A stretch of DNA of 64,000 nt, taken from Zipacnadum sp036504235. GTDB taxonomy: Bacteria > Armatimonadota > Zipacnadia > Zipacnadales > Zipacnadaceae. Location: contig DASXVN010000030.1 in assembly GCA_036504235.1 (NCBI GenBank), forward strand, positions 38,123-102,122. Reading direction: 5' to 3'. Under the pieces are notes generated by a model that made no database searches, was not told the DNA's origin, and saw only the letters and a list, made by a program, of their open reading frames with translations. Made by a program: the position numbers and the translations under genes. Position 1 is the stretch's first letter, and each line of letters opens with the position of its first letter. This document shows, piece by piece, positions 33,264-41,915 of this stretch.

Positions 33264-34889
33264 TTAGGCGACCAGGCGCTGGTCGGAGTCGAGGGGCTCC
33301 TCGCCAAAGCCGGTGGCGGCCGCCGGCAGGATGACCTCGAAGATGCTGCCCAGGCCGATCTCGCTGGTCAGGCGGATCTCCCCGCCGTGCAATTCCACCA
33401 GTCTGCGGGCCATGAACAGCCCCAGCCCCAGGCCCTCCGGTCCCCCGTCGCCGTGGTGGTGGCGGGCGCCGCGGCAGAACTTGTCAAATACGGCCTGGCG
33501 CTCCTCGGCGGGGATGCCCGGGCCGGTGTCGCTGACGCTCAGGCAGACCGTGTCGGCGTGGCCGACCGCCATCAGCGTGACGCTCCCCCCGTCCGGCGTG
33601 TACTTGAGCGCGTTCTCCCCCAGGTTGCACAGGACCATCTCCAGGCGCAGCGGGTCGCCCCAGACTACCGGCAGGTCCGACATGATCATGCAGTTGATCT
33701 CCAGATCGCGCCCCTCCGCCCGCAGTTGCAGGACCTCGGCGACGCGCCGGACCAGGGCCTCCGGGTCCAGGTAGGCAAACTCCAGAGTGTAGACGCCGCG
33801 CTCGAGGTGGCTGCAATCCAGCAGGGTGCTGACCAGGCGGCTGAGGCGGCGGGTCTCGCGGTTGAGGGCGTCCAGGGCCTGGGTGCGCTGATCCTGGTTC
33901 ATGTCCTCGCCCAGCGTACCGAGCACCTGGGTGACCGCCCGCAGGGTGCTTAGCGGGGAGCGCAATTCGTGGGAGACCACCGCCAGGCCCTCCTCCCGCA
34001 TGCGCGACGCGGCCCGCAGCTCGGTGATGTCCTCCGCCACCACGACCCAGCCGAGGGGGACCTGGGCCCCCCGGGGGCAGGCCACCGTGGAGACGCGCAG
34101 GTCCCGGGGCTGCTCCCCGTCCAGCTCCACCAGCCGCACCAGCGGGCCGGTGGAGTCCAGCGACGTGTGCACATCGGCCAGGAGCTTGCTCAGGTGCGGA
34201 TGATCGGAGGTATCCTGGGCCAGCCGACCGATCAGTTCGCCGGAAGGCAGGTTGAGAATCTCGCCCATGCGCTCGTTGGCCAGGACGACGCTGCCGGCGG
34301 CGTCCAGCAGGAGCACGCCCTCGGTGAGTTGACCGACGACCTGCTCGTTGGTCTGCCGCTCGCGGTCCAGCACTCCGGCCAGCGCCTGTCCCAGCCAGCC
34401 GACGGCCACCGCCGAGACGACTTCCCCGACCAGAATCCAACCGGTCTTCTCGTTCAGCCCGTTGGCGGCAGCGCAGGCGGTGAACCAGGCGATCACCGTG
34501 GCCGTGGTAAAAGGGAGGGCCAGCGGCATGGAGTTGAAAAAGACCCCGGCAAAGAGAATGACGATCAGCATCAGGATGGTGAAGGGGCTGGTGAAGCCGC
34601 CGGTGCCGGCGATCAGCAGCATGAGCCAGGCCAGATCGCCCAGCAGCACACAGCAGGCCCCCAACCCGGTGGCGCCCCGCTCCTCCAGGCGCTCCCAGTT
34701 GATCAGCCAGCGGCTGGCGACGCTCAGCGAGGCCGCCAGGGCCAGGGCCAGCCAGGCCACCAGCACTCCGGAAGGCTGCTCCGGTGAGGCGAGCAGGAAC
34801 AGCCCGGCGAAGGCCACCAGGAAGCTGCGGACCTTGTCCGTTTCGTGGAGCAGACTGAGTTCTTTCTTGCAGGCACGGGAAATGGTCAT
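33264..34889 (-). CDS. Membrane histidine kinase 3 (orphan)
   Basis: 541 residues. It has the same plan as the kinases at 21132 and 23020: about five membrane helices (~22-170), linker DRERQTNEQVV, a PAS domain (~185-290) and the kinase core with His307 in VVSHELRSPLST, N-box LGENALKYTPDGG and G boxes DTGPGIP and GLGLGLFMARRL. The start ATG is set by GGAGG nine bases upstream; a GTG 33 bases earlier has no such site. It is convergent with rpsE. No response regulator is adjacent. Confidence 0.9.
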   Translation of the reverse strand: MTISRACKKELSLLHETDKVRSFLVAFAGLFLLASPEQPSGVLVAWLALALAASLSVASRWLINWERLEERGATGLGACCVLLGDLAWLMLLIAGTGGFTSPFTILMLIVILFAGVFFNSMPLALPFTTATVIAWFTACAAANGLNEKTGWILVGEVVSAVAVGWLGQALAGVLDRERQTNEQVVGQLTEGVLLLDAAGSVVLANERMGEILNLPSGELIGRLAQDTSDHPHLSKLLADVHTSLDSTGPLVRLVELDGEQPRDLRVSTVACPRGAQVPLGWVVVAEDITELRAASRMREEGLAVVSHELRSPLSTLRAVTQVLGTLGEDMNQDQRTQALDALNRETRRLSRLVSTLLDCSHLERGVYTLEFAYLDPEALVRRVAEVLQLRAEGRDLEINCMIMSDLPVVWGDPLRLEMVLCNLGENALKYTPDGGSVTLMAVGHADTVCLSVSDTGPGIPAEERQAVFDKFCRGARHHHGDGGPEGLGLGLFMARRLVELHGGEIRLTSEIGLGSIFEVILPAAATGFGEEPLDSDQRLVA

Positions 34890-35078
34890 AAGCTTTCGCC
34901 TCCGCGCCGAGACTTGGGGCACGGTAGAGTGGGCGTGCGGACAGTGAGGTTATCGGCGAGGGGCAGGCAAACCCAAGGGGCGGCCTCGATTTCGGCAGGA
35001 AAGCGATAGCCGCGCCGTTTCGCCCGGGGCTGCCGCCGCCCCGGCGTGTCCGCGTGCTCAGGATGAGGGCCGAGGCGC

Positions 35079-36686
35079 TCAGCGGGCGGGAATAGTCCGG
35101 TACGCCGCGGGCGTCACCGTGATGACGGCGACCAACTCCGAGCGCGCCGGTGTGGAGGCCGGCGCGGGGCCTCCCGCCGTTGGAGGGGCCGGCGCCGGGC
35201 CGCCCGCGAGTCCCTCCAGCGAGGCAATCGTTACGCCTGGGAACCCCACCACCAGCCATTCCTTGCTCTTCGCCGTAACCTGCGAAGTGAGCGGGTCGCT
35301 GATCTGGAGGTCGCCAGGATTCAGGCGCACCGGCGGGGCGCACGGCTGGCCCGTCCCGACGCGGGAAGTGTCCACGGTCAGGGTGACGCTGTCGTCCGCG
35401 CTGATGATCAGGGGCGTCAGGCATAGGGACACGCCGGCGAAGCCTGCGCGCGGCTCCCACAGCCTCTCGCCGCGGTCGCCCGCGCGCGAAGCGTATCCGC
35501 GATAGAGCGAACCCCACAGGGTCGTAAGGGTCCGGTTATTGTTCACCATGTACTTGCCGGACCCGAGCTGTCGGGCGATACCCTTGTTAAGCTGGGTCCG
35601 CAGGGTCGCGGCGAGCTTGGGCGGGGCAAGACCCACCGCTCCGGGCACCTCCGGCTCCCCTTCGGCAAGGAGTATCTCCACCAAGTTCACGCACACAGTA
35701 ATCTCGCGCCGGGGCTGGTCGAGCAACGTGAGAACCTCGCGAAATTGCAACACCCCCTCGGGCGGGCCGGACACCAGCAGCGTGTTACCGGTTTCGTCGG
35801 CCATGATCCTCACATCCGCCGGGAGGAAACTCTTCATGTCCTCGCCGCGGCTCCGGGCGGGTCCGTAGTTGCCCACCGGAACTGCGTTGAAGGTGAGCTG
35901 GTTCTTCAGTCCCGCGCCGGGGTCTCCGGTTGCGGGGAGCGTGATTCCCAGGAACGCCTCGTTCAGCAGCCGCGACACCCGCGGCGCCAGGACCTCGGGT
36001 AGCTGAACCGAGGGGACCGGCGTGTCCCCAAAATACGCCGTCGCCGTCTCCGCCGCCGAGACATACTTCAGCGGCAGGCTCTCGATCACGAGGCAGTCCG
36101 CGCGGGTCGGCGCGACGGGGTCGGCGGAGGCAGCCAGGGGCACCAGCACCGCCGCGCCGGAGGACGGATGCGCCGGGGGCAGCCAGGGGCTGACCTCGCC
36201 CAGGGGCGGGGCGGGGATCACCGGAGGCATATACTGGAGCCCCGGCGGCGGCAGGATTACTGAAGGCCCGTACTCAGGAGGTTCAGGGCGGGGCGGGGAC
36301 AGCAGGCGCGGTGTCGGCGTCGGCCGTGGGATCGGGGCCGCCTCTGCTGCCGGGGCGTCAATGACATAAGCGTTCCCCCGCTTGCTCAGGGTCATTCCCG
36401 CTGCTTGGGCGACGGCGGTGAGGGCCTGTTCGGCGGATACGTCCTTCACCTCCACGTTCTTAACGTTCCCCTTGACTCCGGCCCCCATGAGCAGGTTGAT
36501 CCCGCCCGCTCGCGCGATTGTGGCCAGCGCGTCCGCTACCGGGGTGTCCTGGAAGTGGAAACTGAGGAGGGCGCCCTCCGTCGGCGCCGGACCTAGCGGT
36601 GTGGGGACGGGATCAGCGAAAGCAGTAGGAACCAGCACGGCAGCGCCCAGGAGAACGGCCAGCAGGAGACGAGGCAGGTGTATCAT
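35079..36686 (-). CDS. Secretin-like protein (PilQ/GspD family), divergent
   Basis: 535 residues. A signal peptide (~1-24, ending PTAFA) is followed by a secretin/TonB short N-terminal (STN) domain (LLSFHFQDTPVADALATIARAG to MTLSKRGNAYVID), a long proline-rich linker (~115-180), and NolW-like secretin N domains containing VRIMADETGNTLLVSGPPE. Then comes LVEILLAEGE and a C-terminal region that should be the secretin barrel but is strongly diverged (SLCLTPLIISADDSVTLTV). GGAGG nine bases before this ATG sets the start; a TTG 21 bases earlier is unlikely. It may form or plug an outer-membrane channel for the prepilin-like proteins; that link is inference. Confidence 0.75.
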   Translation of the reverse strand: MIHLPRLLLAVLLGAAVLVPTAFADPVPTPLGPAPTEGALLSFHFQDTPVADALATIARAGGINLLMGAGVKGNVKNVEVKDVSAEQALTAVAQAAGMTLSKRGNAYVIDAPAAEAAPIPRPTPTPRLLSPPRPEPPEYGPSVILPPPGLQYMPPVIPAPPLGEVSPWLPPAHPSSGAAVLVPLAASADPVAPTRADCLVIESLPLKYVSAAETATAYFGDTPVPSVQLPEVLAPRVSRLLNEAFLGITLPATGDPGAGLKNQLTFNAVPVGNYGPARSRGEDMKSFLPADVRIMADETGNTLLVSGPPEGVLQFREVLTLLDQPRREITVCVNLVEILLAEGEPEVPGAVGLAPPKLAATLRTQLNKGIARQLGSGKYMVNNNRTLTTLWGSLYRGYASRAGDRGERLWEPRAGFAGVSLCLTPLIISADDSVTLTVDTSRVGTGQPCAPPVRLNPGDLQISDPLTSQVTAKSKEWLVVGFPGVTIASLEGLAGGPAPAPPTAGGPAPASTPARSELVAVITVTPAAYRTIPAR

Positions 36687-36874
36687 GGCGGATATCCTCC
36701 CCGACAAACAGGTGTGAAAGACGAGTGGTTACATATCATACATCTGACTCGCGGAGAAGGTTCCCGGGGGAGTCTGAAAGATCGCGGCCCTTCTTGCGGA
36801 GGAGTGACCGGGGCGGGTAGGGAATCCTACGGCGGTTCTTAATAGCTGACGGAGCAGATTAGGAGAGAGTTGCG

Positions 36875-37996
36875 ATGAGCGAATACCTGTTGCCTTTGGA
36901 GAAGCCTCAGCCGGATGTGGAGGCTTTTGTGCGGAGCATGAAGGGCGAGATCGTGCCCGCGCGGGTGCCCTTTGTGGAGTATATCGTGGATGACGTGCTG
37001 ATGAAGCCGCTGCTGGAGCGGATGGGGCGGAGCTGGGTGGACCCGCCTGCGGAGGGCACCCACGGCACCGCCGACGCCCGGCCCTCGCGGGACCCCGCTT
37101 ACTGGGACAATTTCATCGCCTTTTGGCACCACATGGGCTACCCCTATGTGCGGCTGGAGGTCTCGCTGGGCTTTCCCTACGCCCACCGGGCCGTGGCCGA
37201 TACCGCCACCGGGGTCGAGGCCGACCGCTCCTGGCCAGACCAGCACCACGGCAAGATCACCTCGTGGGACGACTTCGAGAGTTACCCCTGGCCGCAGGTG
37301 GAGAACTTCGACTTCTGGCCCTTTGAGTACCTGGCCTCGCACTTGCCGGAGGGCATGGGCCTGATCGCCAATCACGCCGGCGGGCCGCTGGAGTGGACCA
37401 GCCACATCCTCTCCTATGAGGGGCTGTCCATGATGCTCTACGACGACCCGGCGCTGGTGCAGGCCATCTGCGACCGGATCGGCGGGCTGTCGCTGGAGGT
37501 CTACAAGCACCTGGTGGAGCTGCCCAACATGGTCGCGGTCTTCCCCGGCGACGACATGGGCTTCAAGACCGGCACGCTGATTCACCCGGACCATCTGCGC
37601 CGACTGAATCTGCCCTGGCATCAGAAATACGCTGCCCTGGCCCACGAGCACGGGTTGCTGTACTTCCTGCACTCCTGCGGGCAGCTCTCGGCCATCATGG
37701 ACGACCTGATTGACGTGGTCGGCGTGGACGCCAAGCACTCCTATGAGGACGCGATCTGCCCGGTGACCGAGATGTACGAGCGGTACCACGAGCGCATGGG
37801 TCTGCTGGGGGGTATAGATATTGACGTGCTCACGAGGGCGAGCGAGCCGGAACTGCGGGCCTACGTGCGCCGGGTGCTAGACGTCTGCGCCAGCCGCGGG
37901 CGGTATGCGCTGGGCTCCGGGAACTCGGTGCCGAGCTACATTCCGCTCGATAACTACCTGATCATGCTGGATGAGGGGTTGAGGTGGGGGAAGTAG
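36875..37996 (+). CDS. Uroporphyrinogen decarboxylase (URO-D) family protein, second copy
   Basis: 373 residues. It shares the URO-D TIM barrel with the protein at 5616 but only distantly. The active-site motif is HSCGQ (YFLHSCGQLSAIM), preceded by GDDMGFKTGTLI. These are features of the cobamide methyltransferase-like branch rather than HemE. AGGAG lies ten bases before the ATG. No haem or corrinoid gene is adjacent. The substrate is unknown, possibly a methylated or sugar-derived compound. Confidence 0.83.
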   Translation: MSEYLLPLEKPQPDVEAFVRSMKGEIVPARVPFVEYIVDDVLMKPLLERMGRSWVDPPAEGTHGTADARPSRDPAYWDNFIAFWHHMGYPYVRLEVSLGFPYAHRAVADTATGVEADRSWPDQHHGKITSWDDFESYPWPQVENFDFWPFEYLASHLPEGMGLIANHAGGPLEWTSHILSYEGLSMMLYDDPALVQAICDRIGGLSLEVYKHLVELPNMVAVFPGDDMGFKTGTLIHPDHLRRLNLPWHQKYAALAHEHGLLYFLHSCGQLSAIMDDLIDVVGVDAKHSYEDAICPVTEMYERYHERMGLLGGIDIDVLTRASEPELRAYVRRVLDVCASRGRYALGSGNSVPSYIPLDNYLIMLDEGLRWGK

Positions 37997-38012
37997 TGAG
38001 GTTTTCCGGTCT

Positions 38013-38093
38013 CTCTCAGTGGCACCGGCGTCTCGCCGGTGTCGGGCGGCACCTTGCGAGCGGACACCGGCGAGACGCCGGTGCCACTGAGAG
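38013..38093. repeat. 31-bp perfect inverted repeat, GGCGTCTCGCC family
   Basis: Two perfect 31-base arms (38013-38043 and 38063-38093) flank a 19-base centre. Each arm also contains the smaller palindrome CACCGGCG-TCT-CGCCGGTG. The element fills the gap between the second URO-D gene and the TPR gene. A closely similar element lies inside holB at 47598, and elements with the same GGCGTCTCGCC core occur at 61624. Confidence 0.92.
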
Positions 38094-38142
38094 GGGGGAA
38101 CGGCCGGCGCTTCTCGATTGTCTATGCTAAGGGCGAGAAGAA

Positions 38143-39735
38143 ATGACTACGCGTAACCTGATCCGAAGCGGAATGCTGCTGGCGGCGCTGCTCACGGTGG
38201 GCGCGGTATCGGCGCAGATGGAGGTGCCGACGGCGCTGCGCCAGGCGGAGGCGCCGCGTTTGCAGGGGCGCTATGCGCAGGCGCTGGAGCTAACCGGCCG
38301 GCTGGTGGCGCAGGCGGCGGACTCCGGGCCGGCGCGGACCGAGCGGGGGCTGGACTACCTGGCCCGGCGGGATTACGAGTCGGCGCAGGCGGACTTCACG
38401 GAGGCGCTCAAGCTGCAGGCCGACCAGCCGCTGGCCCTGGCCGGGCGCGGGGCGGCTTACGTGGCACTGGGGAAGGCGGACCTGGCCGGGCCGGACCTCG
38501 ACGCGGCGATCAAGCTGGCGACAGCCGCCGTGACCGCCGACGGGGCGGACTATAGCGCCTGGGAGGCGCGGGCGCTCGCGTATGAGGTGCAGGGCAAGCT
38601 CGTCGAGGCGCTCTCCGATTATGGGCATGCCCTGGCGCTGCAGCCGCAGGCGGCCGGGCTCTTCAGCCACCGGGCCTGGGTCTTCGCGGCCCACGGCGAC
38701 ACCGACTTCGCGATTGCCGATTTCGGCCGGGCGATGCAGCTCAACCCGCAACTGGAGCGGGCCCTGGTCGGTCGCGGGCTGGCCTACACCCAAAAGAAAG
38801 ATTACGCCAAGGCGCTCGCCGATTTCGGGCAGGCGATCAAACTGGACCCGCAGGACGCCGACGCCTACAACTACCGGGGCGCCGCGCACCGCGAGCAGGG
38901 TGATCCCGACGCGGCGCTGGTGGATTTTGACCAAGCGCTCCAGCTGCAGCCGCAGAACGCGGAGGCGCTGGCTAACCGCGCCGACCTGCAGCGGACGCTG
39001 CACAACGACGACGCGGCGCTGGCCGACTACACCAGCCTGCTGCTCTTGCAGCCGCAGAACGTGGGCGCCTACGAGGACCGCGGGAACCTCTACCGGACGC
39101 GGGGCCAGTTTCCGGAGGCCCTCGCGGATTTCACCCAGGCGCTGGGGCTGGACCCCCAGTCGGCCTATGCGCACATGGAGCGCGGCTGGGTGTACTTGCA
39201 GATGCGTCCGGCGCAAGCCGAGGCGGCGCGCGCGGACTTTGCCGCGGCCGTGCAGACTGAGCCTAAGAACCCTTACGCCCACAACGGCCTGGGCTTCGCT
39301 TACGCGGCGCTGGGCTACTACATGTTCGCCAACGAGGAGTACCAGGCGGCGGTGGACGCTGACCCCAAGTTCGCCGCCGGCGACTACAACATTGGTGAGA
39401 CCTACTCCCTGTTCAAGGACTACCCCAACGCGATTGACTACTATACGCGGGCCCTGGTGATCGACCCGAAGTACGCGGGGGCGTACATGGCGCGCGGCCT
39501 GTGCTACTCGGCGCTCAACGATTTCGGCCACGCTATCGAGGATTACACCAAGGCCCTGGAGTTGGGGCCGCCAATCGCGCTGGCCTACGTCAACCGCGGC
39601 TTCGCCTACATGACCAAGCAACTCTGGGCGGAGGCCCGCGCGGACTGGGAGCGGGCGGTGGCCATGGAGCCCGAGAGCAAAGAAGGCCAGGCCGCCGTGA
39701 AGAACCTGCAGCACCTGACCGAGTTGGGGCACTAG
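38143..39735 (+). CDS. Secreted tetratricopeptide-repeat protein
   Basis: 530 residues. A signal peptide (~1-24, ending AVSAQ) is followed by about thirteen 34-residue TPR units of the pattern A...RG.AY...G....A..DF..A..L.P. The repeats run through almost to the C-terminus. TPR solenoids bind protein partners; an exported one may act in the periplasm in envelope or secretion assembly. No enzymatic domain is present. The ATG follows a modest ribosome site (AAGGGCGAGAAGAA). Confidence 0.9.
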   Translation: MTTRNLIRSGMLLAALLTVGAVSAQMEVPTALRQAEAPRLQGRYAQALELTGRLVAQAADSGPARTERGLDYLARRDYESAQADFTEALKLQADQPLALAGRGAAYVALGKADLAGPDLDAAIKLATAAVTADGADYSAWEARALAYEVQGKLVEALSDYGHALALQPQAAGLFSHRAWVFAAHGDTDFAIADFGRAMQLNPQLERALVGRGLAYTQKKDYAKALADFGQAIKLDPQDADAYNYRGAAHREQGDPDAALVDFDQALQLQPQNAEALANRADLQRTLHNDDAALADYTSLLLLQPQNVGAYEDRGNLYRTRGQFPEALADFTQALGLDPQSAYAHMERGWVYLQMRPAQAEAARADFAAAVQTEPKNPYAHNGLGFAYAALGYYMFANEEYQAAVDADPKFAAGDYNIGETYSLFKDYPNAIDYYTRALVIDPKYAGAYMARGLCYSALNDFGHAIEDYTKALELGPPIALAYVNRGFAYMTKQLWAEARADWERAVAMEPESKEGQAAVKNLQHLTELGH

Positions 39736-39765
39736 GGATCGGCTCGCGCAACTAGGGTCTACCAT

Positions 39766-39875
39766 GTAGGGGCGCGTTTTGCGGAGCGGAGCGCAGCAAC
39801 ACACGCCCGTACGCTAACTGACAGGCAGCGAACGGGCGTGTGTCACCTCGCGGACGGGGCGAAACGCGCCCCTAC
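39766..39875. repeat. Nested palindromic element, GTAGGGGCGCG family
   Basis: Outer arms GTAGGGGCGCGTTT (39766-39779) and AAACGCGCCCCTAC (39862-39875) enclose an inner 12-bp stem (ACACACGCCCGT / ACGGGCGTGTGT). It fills the gap between the convergent TPR and baeRF genes. The partial match TGTAGGGGC recurs at the right edge of the window. Confidence 0.85.
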
Positions 39876-39889
39876 GGGAAGAACGCCCC

Positions 39890-41044
39890 CTAGTACCGCA
39901 GAATCGCCGCTACGGGCTTGGCCGGAAGCTGATCTACCGGCACCGCGTAGGCCGTCCCGCCGCGCAGGAGCGTCTCCACCGCCACCCGATCCAGCAGGTC
40001 CTCGTCGCCGGGCTGCGGCTTCTCATGGACCGTCGCCGTCGAGTTCTCCACGTCCACCTTGCCCCACAGCGTACCCTCCAGGGGCACAAAGAGGACCCCG
40101 ACCCGGCCTTGCAGGGCGGCGGGAAGCGCCTCGTCCACCAAGTGCATCCCCAGTTCCGCGGCGGCCGCCGGCGCGTACTGCTCGGCCGCGCGCTGCTGGG
40201 CGGCGGCAAAGTGCGGGCGGAGCAACTCCTGCGCCCGCCGTTGCAGGTCCTCGTTCTTCACCTCGTCCGGGTTCCCGGCGAGCGCCGTCGCGGCCAGGTG
40301 CGGGTAGGCGTTTACCTGCCGGTAGAGGTTCAGCGCCAGGTCCCCGCCGGCCAGGACCAGCGGCGCGGTGGCCTCGTGCAAGACCTTCTGGACCGCATGG
40401 GCTATCGGGCGGAGAAACTCGCGCAGGTCGTCCTCGGGGGACTCGGACGAGCCGCCATGCCCGCCGCTGAGCGTGACCGGGGCGCCGCCCCGGCCGCCGC
40501 CCGCAGCGCTGATGTGGCCGCGGATCGGTTCCGGTACCGAGAACAGCCGCCGCGCCTCCTCGAGGCTGGCCGGCACGCCCTCCAGGGGCAACTCGGTGAT
40601 CGCGCCGCGAGTGGACTCCAGCAGGCGCACCCGTTTGGGGCTCAGCGCCAGTAGGTAGAAGCGGTCCTCGCCCGCAAAGAGCGGGAGCAGCGGTCGCACG
40701 TGGAAACGCTCGGCGACCTCGCATAGCTCCGGGACCACGAGCGGCAGGTGATACGCCGCAAAGAAGCCCTCGCGCAGGAAGACGGCCAGCCCCTCCGAGA
40801 CGTTCTCCCACCAGTCGTGGTCGGCCAGGAACTCGCGCCCCGGCTGCAGCAGCGCGCAGGCCACCTCCGCCCGCAGGCCCGCGGCCAGAAGTTGCTCCTC
40901 CGCCAGCTTCAGCAGCCCCTTGAAGCGGATGGGGTTGCCGCTGGCCTCGGCGCCTTTGCGGTAAGTGGGCATGTACAGGGAGACACAAAAACCATCGTGG
41001 GCGCCGAACAGTGCCTGCAGATCCTCTCTGGACAGGTCGTTCAT
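39890..41044 (-). CDS. Bacterial archaeo-eukaryotic release-factor-like (baeRF) protein
   Basis: 384 residues. The N-terminus (REDLQALFGAHDGFCVSLYMPTYR) and the middle domain (LALSPKRVRLLESTRG) match the baeRF families, thought to be ribosome- or stress-related relatives of eRF1. The later domain includes APLVLAGGDLALNLYR and the C-terminal VPVDQLPAKPVAAILRY. A glycine-rich insert (~170-190) separates the domains. AAGGAGG precedes the ATG. The molecular role of bacterial members is not established. It is alone on its transcript, with a terminator upstream. Confidence 0.82.
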   Translation of the reverse strand: MNDLSREDLQALFGAHDGFCVSLYMPTYRKGAEASGNPIRFKGLLKLAEEQLLAAGLRAEVACALLQPGREFLADHDWWENVSEGLAVFLREGFFAAYHLPLVVPELCEVAERFHVRPLLPLFAGEDRFYLLALSPKRVRLLESTRGAITELPLEGVPASLEEARRLFSVPEPIRGHISAAGGGRGGAPVTLSGGHGGSSESPEDDLREFLRPIAHAVQKVLHEATAPLVLAGGDLALNLYRQVNAYPHLAATALAGNPDEVKNEDLQRRAQELLRPHFAAAQQRAAEQYAPAAAAELGMHLVDEALPAALQGRVGVLFVPLEGTLWGKVDVENSTATVHEKPQPGDEDLLDRVAVETLLRGGTAYAVPVDQLPAKPVAAILRY

Positions 41045-41162
41045 GCGTTACCTCCTTGGTGATACGGAGCGATTCGTCGGGGCAGGCCCGCCGTAGACGG
41101 ACCTCCCTCAAGTCCCCTTGTAGACGCAGCACGCGCCGGGAAGTGCGATACGGAGGAGGGGC

Positions 41163-41203
41163 CGAAAAGCAATCTGCCTCCACCGGGTGGGGGAGGCAGA
41201 TTG
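41163..41203 (-). terminator. Terminator of the small membrane-protein gene
   Basis: A 12-bp stem (CAATCTGCCTCC / GGAGGCAGATTG) is followed on the - strand by CTTTTC. It lies just after the stop at 41236. Confidence 0.85.
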
Positions 41204-41235
41204 TCGTTTCGCTCTGCAGGGGAGTCGCCGGGCGG

Positions 41236-41652
41236 CTAGTGGGCGTGCGAGGCGGCATACATGCCGGCGCCGGCGCTGAGGACCATGACGACGATCCAGA
41301 TGGCCACGCTTGCGATCAGGACGATGACGCCCCACTTGGTCCAGGCCTTCTGGGTCTCCTGGAACTGCTCGATACTGTCCCAGTGGCGGTTCTGCCAGGC
41401 CAGCTCGTTGCCTTTGATGCCCAGATAGATGGCGCCTATGGGGTTCAGGAAGAAGGCCAGGACAAAGCCGACCCAGGCACTGTGGGCGATGGCCCAGATC
41501 CAGTGCAGCAAGAAAGCGCCCCAGTTCCAGCCCATCTGCTGGATTTCCAGGGGAACGATGGCGCCGGGCTGGCCGCTGGTGTTGGCGGCCATCGGCAGGG
41601 GGGCCGGGACAGGTGCAGGGGCTGGGACAATCGGCGGGGGTTGCTCTACCAT
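41236..41652 (-). CDS. Small membrane protein with proline-rich N-terminus
   Basis: 138 residues. The first ~40 are Pro/Ala-rich and probably cytoplasmic; then GWNWGAFLLHWIWAIAH introduces two closely spaced hydrophobic helices, a polar segment NRHWDSIEQFQETQKAW, and a final membrane helix (~108-130). The layout resembles small DUF2628-like or superinfection-immunity-like membrane proteins, but I cannot assign a family. AAGGAGGG eight bases before the ATG sets the start. It has a strong promoter and its own terminator, so it is probably a single-gene transcript. Confidence 0.8.
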   Translation of the reverse strand: MVEQPPPIVPAPAPVPAPLPMAANTSGQPGAIVPLEIQQMGWNWGAFLLHWIWAIAHSAWVGFVLAFFLNPIGAIYLGIKGNELAWQNRHWDSIEQFQETQKAWTKWGVIVLIASVAIWIVVMVLSAGAGMYAASHAH

Positions 41653-41787
41653 GGAAGGTACCCTCCTTGCGACGTATTCAGACCAGCGTCTGGGTTGCAG
41701 CAGAACCGGCCGAGCTTACCGGCCGGAGACAGCCCGGGAGGCTAAGAGCGACACGCGACGATAGGCGGGAGAGCAAGACGACGCTGC

Positions 41788-41817
41788 ATTATAGGTAATT
41801 GCCTTCCCGCGAGTCAA
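41788..41817 (-). promoter_or_regulatory. Strong promoter for the small membrane protein
   Basis: On the - strand TTGACT, an 18-base spacer and a perfect TATAAT. The predicted leader is ~130 bases. Confidence 0.8.
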
Positions 41818-41846
41818 TCCTCCGGCCTGCGGTCGAGGGGCGCGGC

Positions 41847-41875
41847 TTGCGTTCGCGGGCTATCTAGGGTATATT
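41847..41875 (+). promoter_or_regulatory. Promoter of the Pro/Thr-rich secreted protein
   Basis: TTGCGT, a 17-base spacer and TATATT. It is divergent from the promoter at 41788-41817, and the expected start is near 41882. Confidence 0.55.
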
Positions 41876-41915
41876 CGGGCAGTTGCGGAGCCACTTGAGA
41901 AGGGACTGACCGCCC

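Noticed and set aside
33484..35517. 677-codon open frame on the - strand across histidine kinase 3 and upstream
   Set aside because: It overlaps the kinase core in another frame; the kinase motifs prove the other frame is coding.
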